From Nomia melanderi (taxonomy: Eukaryota > Arthropoda > Insecta > Hymenoptera > Halictidae), in NCBI RefSeq assembly GCF_051020985.1, contig NC_134999.1, positions 20,403,660-20,467,659 of the forward strand: 64,000 nt of DNA, read 5' to 3'. Below, in pieces: positions 21,544-33,500 of this stretch (within the stretch, counting starts at the first letter, position 1; each line of letters opens with the position of its first letter). The position numbers and the translations under genes were made by a program. Below the pieces are notes generated by a model that was not told the origin of the DNA, made no database searches, and saw only the letters and a program-made list of their open reading frames with translations.

Positions 21544-24500
21544 TGCAACGCGGCTGTAGGCGTGAAGGCGTTCTTCGACATGATGCACAGCGGACCGCAC
21601 AAAGTGATGCTGTTCGGTGCGGCTTGCACACATGTCACGGACCCCATCGCTAAGGCGTCTAAGCACTGGCGACTCACACAGGTGAGTCTCTGCGTTCATC
21701 TTCGAGAAATAATTTCAACGATGAAACTGTCGTGCCATTAAGAAGCGTCTCTGCGGAGTAAGCAGTGAAAAAAGTAGAGACGACTGTGGTCTTAAGATTA
21801 GAACGGTCAAAGAACGAGAAGTAGAAACAGTGAGTCATGGTCAGACCATCCTTATTCAGTAGCATGCTCGTCTAACAAGTTTTCATTCGGTAGAAGTCTA
21901 AAAACTATGGGGCAATTTCGGTCTTAAGATTAGAACGTTTAAGGAGCGAGAAGTAGAAACAGTGAGTCATGGTCAGACCATCCTTATTCAGTAGCATGCT
22001 CGTCTAACAAGTTTTCATTCGGCAGAAGTCTAAAAACCAGAGACAATTTTGCTCTTAAAATTAGCATGGTTAAGGAACGAGAAGTAGAAACAGTTAGTCA
22101 TAGTCAGACGATCTATATTCAGTAATACGCTCACCTAACCAGTTTTCATTCGGTGGAAGTCTGAAAACTATGGGGCAATTTCGATCTTAAGATTAAAACG
22201 GTTAAGGAACGAGAAGTGGAAACAGTTAGTCATAGTCAGACGATCCATATTCAGTAATACACTCACCTAACCAGTTTTCATTCGGTGGAAGTCTAAAAAC
22301 TATGGGGCAATTTCGCTCTTAAGATTAAAACGGTTAAGGAACGAGAAGTAGAAACAGTGAGTCAAATCCAGACGATCCATATTCAGTAACACGGTTACCT
22401 AACAGGATTTCATTCGGTAGAAGTCTAAAAACTACGGTGCAATTTTGGTCTTAAGATCAAGGAACGAGAAGTAGAAACAGTGAGTCATGGTCGGACGATC
22501 CTTATTCAGTAGCATGCTCGTCTAACAAGTTTTCATTCGGCAGAAGTCTAAAAACGAGAGACAATTTCGGTCCTAAGATCAGAACGCTTAAGGAACAAGA
22601 AGTAGAAACAGTGAGTCATAGTCAGACGATCCATATTCAGTAATACGCTAACGAGCTTTGATTCCGCAGAAGTCTGAACCAAGTACAGGATAAAACAGCG
22701 ATTATCAGCCCCTTAATAATCCAATGATACGAGAAAGAAAACTTCAACTTATAAACGAGCAACTTTAAAAGGTCTCAAGGAAGTTCCTTAATATTCCAAT
22801 TACGGCTTCCCCGTACAAACTACTGCCGTTTCGATTCTTAGTTCCCGAAACGAATGGCAAAACGAATCGAGCCCAGCCACAACCCCTCCTCGCGCTCTGT
22901 TCCAGCTCAGCTACGCGGACACGCATCCGATGTTCACCAGCAACAGCTTCCCGAACTTCTTCAGGGTGGTGCCATCGGAGAACGCGTTCAACGCTCCCCG
23001 CGTGGCCCTCTTGGTTCACTTTAATTGGACGAGGGTCGGAACTATTTACCAAAACGAGCCGAGATACGCCCTAGTAAGTATCCCGAAATACCGTTGGCCC
23101 GCGTCGCGGCGGGCGCGCCTGAAAACACTCGATCGACGAGCACCCGCAAAAGTTTTCGCGTTACCGTTTCCGTCGTGGTCGCGTAGCTCCGCTACGTTAA
23201 TCTCGTACAACTTCTGCCGTTAATCGGAGCTGGGAGCGTCGAATCGATATAATAAACATATCGCATTACGAGCTGTTCGATCCGCGAAAGAAACAGAATT
23301 TCGTGAAATTATTCAACGCGAGAAACATTGAATTATTCGGAAGATGGAGGTGACTATGATTTATGATCGTTTTCGTTGCGACTCGTTAATTCTTGGTACG
23401 ATCGGGTTTAGGGTATGCTCAGTTTGTCGACTTTCTTCCAGGCGCACAATCGATTGGTCGCCGATCTGGACGACAGTAAAATGGAAGTCGTCGAGACGCA
23501 AAGCTTCGCGACAGAAGTAAGCTCCGCGCTGGAGAAGCTCAAGGAGAAAGACGTTAGGATCATTTTAGGAAATTTTAATGAGGTCTGGGCCAGGCAGATA
23601 TTCTGCGAGGCGTACAGGTGCGTGTCTCTTTGTTCCGCTCGGATGTTTAGAAGCTTTATCCAACGTCCTATCGTCTGAAACGTAGCGAGGAGCAAATATC
23701 GTCTATGGAATTACGAAAAACATCCTCGTTGCTAAGGTTAAATCGGGAATTCCCTCTGAACTCTATCCTCTATTATTCACTGGTGTCTAAATTTCGCAAG
23801 AATCTTGGTCGTACAATTAAAACAATTAAACAGTAACAGAGACAATAAATTACATTCAAACGAACCTTATCCAACAGAAAAAATTCACAACAGTCAGAAA
23901 ACGAAGGAAACAAAGGAGCTATTAAAGCTGTAGGCCCACGCACAACATTCACTTCGCACATTTTTCCTTCAAACCAGTAGAAACCGGAAAGAACCTTGAT
24001 CTTACAATTAAAACAGTTAAACAACAAGCAGAGACAATAAGTTACATTCAAACGATCCTTACCCACTCGCAAAGATTCACAACAGTCAGAAAACGAAGGA
24101 AACAAAGGAGCTATTAAAGCTGTAGGCCCACACGCAACGTTCGCTTCGCACATTGTTCCTTCAAATCAGTAGAAAACTGAAAGAACCCTGTTCTTACAGT
24201 TAAAACAATTAAACAACAATAAGCAGAGACAATAAGTTACATTCAAACGATCCTTATCAACTCGCAAAGATTCACTACAGTCAAAGAAACGAACGAAACG
24301 AAGGAGCTATTAAATCTGTATTCACTTCGCACATTATTCCTCCAAATCAGTAGAAAACGGAAACAATCTTGCTGTTACAGTTAAAACAATTAAACAACAA
24401 CAAGCAGAGACAATAAGTTACATTCAAACGATCCTTATCCAATCGCAAAGATTCCCAACGGTGAAAGAGACGAAGGAGCTGTTCAAGCTGTAGGCCCACA

Positions 24501-27500
24501 CGCAACGTTCGCTTCGCACATTGTTCCCTCAAATCAATAGAAAGCAGAAAGATTCTTGATCTTACAATTCAAACAATTGAACAACAAGCAGAGACAATAA
24601 GTTACATTCGAACGATCCTTACCCCATCGCAAAGATTCACAGCTCTCAAAGGAACGAAGCTATTAAAGCTGTAGGTCCAAACGCAACGTTTGCTTCGCAG
24701 ATTCGGGATGTTCGGTAGAAAGTATCAATGGGTGATAATGGGTACTTACGCGGAAGAATGGTGGCTTCGTCCCGGTGGCGGTTGCGACCCGGCCGAGCTC
24801 TCGGAGGCGTTGCACGGCGCCATTTTGACGGACCTGCTGCCGTTGACCACGGAGGAGCGGTACACGGTGTCCGGCATCGTAAGCTGCGCTCTCATTGTAG
24901 CCCCCCGAAACGGAAGTTCCGTCCGGAAGGTTATCCATAGCATCGAATGACGGTTCTATTTCGAATGTTTTGCAGACGCCGGATCAATATCGGGTCGAGT
25001 ACGACTCGAGACGGGGCACGGAGTACTCGAGGTTCCACGGATACACGTACGACGGTATATGGGCCGTCGCTCTGGCTATACAGCACGTGGCGCGCAGGAT
25101 AAGACACTATCGTCGCAATCAGACCATATCGGATTTCAAATACAGGGACGCGCTCTGGGAGAAGCTGTTCCTCGAGGCCCTGAAGAACACCAGCTTCGAG
25201 GGAGTCACGGTGAGACAACGGTTCAACCCTTTGTACTGCGCTCAGCCTTTTTGACGCTGAGTTTAACACGCTCGCTACCGGCATATTTGCGACGATCGAT
25301 GTCTCATATTCTGTACAAAGAGTATATTACGCATGTTTTCGTTTAATATCGTAATATGCTACAGCAGGAAGTCGCGGAGATTTCTCTTGTTGATTATTAT
25401 TTGTGTTTCGTGGAGATAGCGCGCTTCATCTAACGCGTTGACGTAAATGCTGTTTATAGCAAGTATATTCTTAGTATTATGAGTATAATCATTTTATTCT
25501 GAAAAAACGAAATCGTGATCTCACTGAGAATCTATTGAAAATCAGCAACTGCAACTAATTTTTATAGTATTCCTAAAATTAGAAATGCTGTAACATTTCT
25601 TCGACCTTTTATTTTCCTTGTTGGTACAAAATTTGGATCTGTGAGAAATGGAATAATTTTAGGGTAATTTCTTTAAGATTCATTAAAATATTTAATATTA
25701 TAACTGGTGCAACATTGGAGCCTACAGAGTTCAAAAGGTTAATAGAATATTACCGCGGAGACTTGTTTAAAGAAATCCTGGTAGCGGATGGACCATTTGA
25801 GGATTTTATAGTGTCAGTGGACTTTCCATAGGAACTGATTCACACAGCAACTCTTAAATAGGAAAAGAGAATGATACAGATGATTGATCGTTTGTTATCA
25901 GAACAATTGAACGATTCGCTGGCTCTCAGAAGCGTTCAGAAGCGAAATGTTTACTCAGAGGCGAAAGATCGCGAGTGCTTGTTCATCGGTTTACGTTTTT
26001 AAATATGCTTCGTTCGAATATAAATGGAATTGAGAATTCGCGTCGTATAATTCGAAGTTCTTTCGGGATTTTCCGTCCATTGTCTCGCGTGCAGCGAGTG
26101 ACGAGTGTCTCCGCAGCGAAGCCAGCGGAGTGCAAAGGGTTAATTCCCCCGAACGGAAGGGAGAGAGAGAGAGAGAGAGAGGAAAAGAGAGCAGCGTTTA
26201 GTTCCGCGAACAATCGGAATCCTTTCCCAAAATTCGTCCACCGCTGCATCGCGGGCGAACCGACGGGAAAACCGATCGATCCGACTTTCCGATCCGGGGG
26301 CATTAAAATAAATGGAAGTTTCCGCTCGGTCGACAGTTCGAGCGACGCGCTGTTGGGATATCGAGTATATTCGACTCGAAAACTTGATCGAAATTAATCT
26401 TGCTCTATTTTCGTTCTCGCCGGTGCCGCCCGCGGAATCATTAAATTCCAGCGATAAATCAGATTTCGCTCGAAATCAAGCGATATTCGATTCTATTGCG
26501 CATTACCCGGCTGTTCAAACAACCTCGCTCTTACCGGGATAACATTCGACGTTCTACTTACATTCGAATAACATTCGATCAATCTGCCTTAGCCAGGAAA
26601 ATGAATTCCCTTGAACAAATACAAAAGGTTATTTGCGGAGCAAACATCCCGCTGTATTTCGAAACTGTTGCTGCCTCCGCGGAACCAAGGGAAACCATAT
26701 ACGTATGCATCCACCGTAATGCTAAGATCGTTCTCAATTCGCCTCGAAAACATCGGTTTGCGACAGTAATTGAATATTTAACGCGTTGAATGCCGTGCGG
26801 GTCACCGGTGACCAACCGAATCGAATTGCTATAGTTCACTTAACTAGTTGAGTGTGGAGTTTAGTTTGAAAAATGTCTCATTCTGCGCAATAAAATCAAA
26901 TAATGAAGCGTATACTCGTCAAATGCAGGCCGAATGCAATTAAAATATAACCCAACGAAAAACTGAAGCGAAACGAAGAAGAATTACATGTTTGTCTCAA
27001 AAAATAAATAATTCACCGTTGAAAAGTCAGCACCGTTAAGAGTTTTAAGATGACGCGTATACTCGTCAAACACAGTTAACTGGTTAATTGAACGACGATC
27101 ATTTGGAAATATCTGTATAATACAGCGACATTCGGCTAGACGAACGTGGAATGGTAATACAATTCAATCGAATGATTTAATATTATACTTTTTCCATTCT
27201 GTGTATTTTCTCTGTGAATCAATTTCCCTCTGATCTCTTGCTAGTAATTCAATCATGAATTGTTCAAACGAACATTTCATCTCGAAATGTCGACATTCAC
27301 TCTCGCGAAGTTTATTCGCAAAATTATCAGACTATCTGTCGTCAGTGATTTCATTCGCGTCTGCACGTTAATATCTGTGACACTTAAACAAAAACTATTA
27401 AAACGAAAGAAAAGTGTTAAAGACTCGAAAGTGCTAATTATTATTATATTATTATTATTATTATTATTGCTTTTAGTGTTATATTGATTCTTCAATACTT

Positions 27501-30500
27501 GCGCGATTTAATATTCTATTTTCTCCGCTTTGTCTAGTTTGCTCCATGAAATGCGCGGCATTCAACGTGTTAACCTTTGAACTCTGCGCTCCAATATCGC
27601 ACATGATATTAAATATTTTAATGAACCTTAAAGAAACTACCCTAAAACTCTTCGATTTTCCATCCAAATTTTGTACTAAGGAAAATAAAAGATCGAAGAA
27701 ATGTTATATTTCTAATTTTCGCTAGGAATACTATAAAAATCAGTTGCAGTTGTTAATTACAACGCAACCTGGAGTGCTAAGGGTTAAATATACAAACACA
27801 CAAATATACAAATATACAAATACCCAAATTTCTAATACAAAATAGTACCAATATCGCGGAACCGTGTCCAATTTACGGAAGCGTTTGCTCGAGTGGTTCG
27901 AGTACAAGGTACACTTCACCCTTCGATTGATTCGCTGCTGGAAAGTTCGGTCCCTTTGTTTGTTCCAGGGGCCAGTGCGCTTCTACGATAACGAGAGGAA
28001 AGCGTACATTCTGTTAAAACAATTCCAAAGTGAGTATAAGGCGGCTTGTCCCCCGGGTTGCCGCGTATCTGTACGCGCGGCGTTGTTGCAGGCGGGAACG
28101 AGGTGAAAGTCGGCGAGTTCGACGGCGTGACCGGCGTCTTGGACCTGACCAGGGGTCAACCTTTGGTCTGGCGAGGCAGGTCGCCGCCGAAAGATCGGAC
28201 GCTCCATATCATCGAGCATTCGACGGTGAACATAACGATTTACGCGGTCCTAGCCTCGGCTGCTAGCGTCGGCATCGTCATGGCGGCCATTTTCCTCGCC
28301 ATCAATATCAGATACAGGAACCAAAGGTGATTAGGCTGAAACGATGCAGTCTCGCTTTCGACCTCATTGCGAACGAGTTACTGAATTCTCATCTGAATCC
28401 AATTGTAAGCCTGATAAGGAGAGCTTGATCGGGGACTCGCGAAGCTTCTCGCGGAGACGTTCGATCGGGCAAGATTGCGAGCTCCAGTGAAAGCGGAGAA
28501 CGCGTTACTTATTGTTTTGGCTAACGTTGAGCGACCTTTGTCTTGCTGGGAACGAAATGTTCACGCGTTTAACACGTTAAGCGCCATGTCAGTCACTGGT
28601 GGCTGACGCTTCTGAATGACTAAAAAACAATCGTAACATACAAGACAACCGATGTGAAATAAAAATGTTTAATAAGGCAACTAAGTTGATAGTAGTGTAA
28701 CGCAAACGTTGCAACGCCGAACAATTCATGATCATTCCTACTTTTCTTTGCTACGAAAGACAAACTCTATGGGAAAACGCTTAAGATTTTCGTGGCGCTT
28801 CACGTGTTAACACTAGGTTTACGGTACGCGTCAATCTGACGCAGATTGAATTTTATAAACATTATTTGGTAAATGTTTCAATCGGTTTTCGTTGATCCAA
28901 TTACGAATATGAATCCTGATTGTCTATTTCTACGTCTACAATTTCCAAAATCTAAATGAACGAATATCAACTTCCCCAGGAACAATAGAATAAACTGTAC
29001 AATAAATGCCCGTAGACCTAGTGTTAACACGTTCATTGTAATTTACGCTGTTTCCCGCTGAACTCTCGAAATTGGAAATATTGAAGTAAATGAATTTTCA
29101 ACTATGTTTCCTAATTACCAAACCATTTGACGAACGTATTCGACGATACAGGACATCCGATGTGACATGAAAATGTGAGCCATCAATGGTATACGTCGTC
29201 TATTGTGATATTTTACCGTGAACCGGTGGTACGGCGTGAACGTGTTAACCCTTTGCACTCGGAAGTTTGTCACTAGAAATATTTTAACATTTTCTAATGA
29301 GATAACGATATTTTGTGAAACTCGCAGAGAAATAACGTACATTGGAGAACAAAGCTATTTTATTTCAATATTTCTCAAATTGACGCGTTGTATAAGGTAT
29401 AATATTAAATATCAAATTTCATAGTCTTACAGTGTGAAATCAGGTGATGAGTCACCTCTCGAGTGCAAAGGGTTAAATTGGAAATTGAATGTTTCGTAGG
29501 CTAGTGTCAAGAGATTAGTATTCTTCGCACGCAACGATGAATCTAATATTTCTAACACTTTCAAAAACACCTAGTGTTCTATAAAGAAATCCATGGAGAA
29601 CGATAAAATAAGAAACAAGAGAATGCAGGATCATTTTTAGACGTCAGTTGGCAAGCCGCAGGTTACTCACCGTTGGCCCAAATACACGATTCCTTCGCTC
29701 CCGCTCCCTTTCCCCGTGTTTTAGCTCGTGTAATCATTTCCGTCTCTCCCCTGTCTCTCTGCGTCTGTTTTCTTCTGACGACCGACCATCTTCAACGTTT
29801 CAGATACATAAAAATGTCATCGCCGCATTTAAACAACCTCATTATCGTCGGATGCATGCTGACCTACAGCAGTGTAATTTTCCTTGGGTTAGATTCGCAG
29901 CTGTCCAGCGTAACGGCATTTCCGTATATTTGCACCGCGAGAGCGTGGCTGCTCATGGCTGGTTTCTCGTTGGCCTTCGGCTCCATGTTCTCGAAAACAT
30001 GGCGGGTACACTCGATCTTCACCGACGTCAAGCTCAACAAGAAGGTGAGCTCACGCGACTGCTGGTCCCGCTCGCGTGTGCCAGGGTCGCCTTATCCGTT
30101 GCGCGCTTCGGAAGCCCAGAGAATTCGCAAAAGATGAACATGAGAATGTTGAAAACATTGAAAACGTTGACATTTTGAAGATGTTTATCTTTTATTCTTA
30201 TCTACACGAATCTTAACTCTTTGCGGTCCGAAGTGCACTTGGTTTCTTAGTTCGAGGTTCACGTCGACGTTAGTTCATTCGATTACAGCTTAACCCCTTA
30301 ACGCACAGTTTTCTTGAAAAAAACCGGCCAAAGAAAATCAATTTTGGTATACTGCGCTTTTGTTCCATAAGGCTATATTTTATTCTTGAATAAATAAGTG
30401 TTACAGCTTACAATCCCGTGTAAATGATAAATATCAATAAAACGATTTTTTTCTTTCTTTTCACATTGTTATTTTCACAATTTGGCCTGTTTAGCGCGCT

Positions 30501-33500
30501 CGAATTACCTCGAGCGTACAAGTTAAGTGCTTGATATGACGATCTACTTATTTATTCAAGAACATTTGGGAGTCGAAATGTTACCTTTAAATGGTACAAT
30601 TGTGATATTATAAATAAATATAGAAAAAATTGCTAAAACGGGTAGAGGTTGCAATAAAATAGAATGTCGAGTCTGACCACATAGGACTGCTAAGGGTTAA
30701 GCAGAGATTCGATTCCGTTCGAAGACTCGTATCCAACTTTCGGAAACGAAAACGATTTCTTTTGTAAACTATATTTGACACTAAAACTACCGTTGATTGC
30801 CGCACGATTTTACTCAGAAAAATATAAGAAATGAAAATCATGTAACTGTATTAGGTGGTATTACTTATAATATAGGAAAGTTCTCAAATAATCATCGTTT
30901 AATCGAATGAATTATAATGAATCGATTCTGTTATCACCGATGATCTCCATGGTATTCAACGTGTTAATATACAGATTAAAATACAACTCAATTAATATCT
31001 TAATCAACGAATTTCGACGGTTCCTATACAAAAATGTTTAGAAATCAATTCAAGTGCTCGATAGTTCTACTGTTAACCTCTTCAGGAATTCTTTTTTAGA
31101 ACAAACACAGCTGACTCCAGTGTTCATTTGGTTATATTCTGTTAAAACTAAATTGAACAATACAAAAATATATTTCATTCATGTCATTCATGTTAAATTA
31201 AAATCTTATATACATATATGCCAGTATCCTTAAAGTTAATTCTCAATTTTCCTCCGCGTAGATCGCGAATATTTTGAAATATTCAAATTAATGTTAAATA
31301 GAGGAACGAAGGTTGGATACGAGAGTCTATAGCATCATAGTTTCTATGGGAACCATAACGCGGCCCTGTCGCGCACGTGAAAGCCGCCCCCGGAATCGTT
31401 CTGTCTCAACGTGCACCATTTTGATCGTTCAGGTCATAAAGGATTACCAGTTATTTATGGTCGTCGGTGTATTGTTGGTTATTGATTTGGGGATTATGAC
31501 GACGTGGCAGGTCGCGGATCCATTTTACAGGGAGACCAAGCAAATGGAGCCCTATGTACGTAACAACGATCCCGATCGAACGGTAAATCAACGAAACGAT
31601 CCGTACGGATAAGCGGCATTAACGTGTCCGTGGCTTCTTTCGTTCCAGCCTCATCCATCCAGCGAGGACATCATCATTATACCGGAGAACGAGTACTGCC
31701 AGAGCAATCGGATGACCGTTTACCTGGGCTGCATATACGCATACAAAGGTCTCCTAATGGTGCGTAATCCTTCGTCACCCTGTATACAACATTTTTTAAG
31801 GTGTCGGGAAAAATTCGGCAAACTTAGGCCAGCATTCAAACGAGTCTTAATATTTCAGTTAGCTTTATTGAATAGAAAAATAGTCGGCTCACGACTGCAC
31901 GAAAAATGAATACATAAAAAACGCAATAAAACGAAAATACGCTCTCCGTCGACGCGACTGATTCCGACGGCTCGACGAGAAGTGCCATAACGTCTCAGGC
32001 ATTTGTTTTTCCTCCCCCAAAATTACCGGTGCGCATTTCGGCGCAATTCAAACGGGCGTCGGCACCTCTTACAATTTCAACCTAGATAATTAACCTCTCA
32101 AAAGTCTCCTAATGGTACGTAATCATTCGTCACTGTACACAATATCTCAACCTAGATAATTAACCTATTAAAAGTTGGTCAAAGATTCTTTTTAACCAGT
32201 TAACACGTTGAATGCCATGGGAGTCACCGGTGACCCCCAGCCAAATCGAATTACTATAGTTCACTCAGTGAGATGGTAATTATTTGAAAACATTTTTGTA
32301 TTACAAACAATACTACCTAAGACGTGGACATTCGGCTAGATCGCCATGTAATAATATAAACAATACAATTCAATCAAATGATTTAATATTATTTTGTGTC
32401 TTTTACTGTATGAAATCGTGCGGCATTCAACGTGTTAACTGTGTTTGACGAGTATACACGTCGTAAAGCTTGACACGATGCTAATTCTTTCAGCGATGAA
32501 TTCTTTATTTTTTCACGTAAACATGTAACTCTTCATTGTTTCGCTTTGATCTTTCATTAAAATATACTCTACGTGCATTCGTCCTGCGTTCGACGAGTAC
32601 TCGCTCCATTCTTTTATTTTATTGCGCGTGGAACGAGAGGTTTTTCCAACTAAATTCCACAGTTAACTGGTTAACCAGTTAACTGTTTGCGCTCGGAAGT
32701 ATTTCGCTAAATATGTTTAACATTTTCTAATTAGACAGAGACGATGTTTTTTTAAATGAACTCAAAAGTAAAGCTTGACACGATACTAATTCTTTCAACG
32801 ATGAATTTATTTTCTCACATAAACATGTGATTCTTTGTTTCGCTTTGATCTCTCATTAAAATATACTCTACGTGCATTCGTTCGACGAGTAAACATTCCA
32901 TTTTTTTATTTCATTGCGCGCAGAACGAGAGGTTCTCCAACTAAATTCCACAGTTAACTGGTTCATGGAACTACCGAACATTCCAACCGATTTTTCGAAA
33001 TTTCTCTGTAAACTCCGTCTATGGACTTCGATCGGTTTACAATTCAGTTTGCATACCAATTAATATCTTTAATATTTCTCAGAGAAACATCCGTTATCTT
33101 AATAATTACGACATCAGGTTTCGATCTATCTGGCATTAATTTTTCAAAAAATCAGTTTCAAGCTCGATTCTAGTGCGAAAGTAGATGAATCGAAAAATTG
33201 CATACTGCTACAATGAATATCTTTAATATTTCTAAGAGAAACATCCGTTATCTTAACAATTACAAAGACATCAGGTTTCAATCTATCTTATTAATTTTCC
33301 AAAAAATCAATTCAAGCTCGATTCTAGTGTGAAAGTAGATGAACTGAAAAGTTGCGTGAGAAACTCGATGATATCAATCGAGAAACTAGTGCCTACGAGC
33401 GGTAAGTGAAATCGATATCGAACCCTTAACTCAATACAGAGGAGCGTTCACCGCGAACTAAAGTAAATCACTAAGTCTAGTTAGTACTCGGGGTGTCCTT

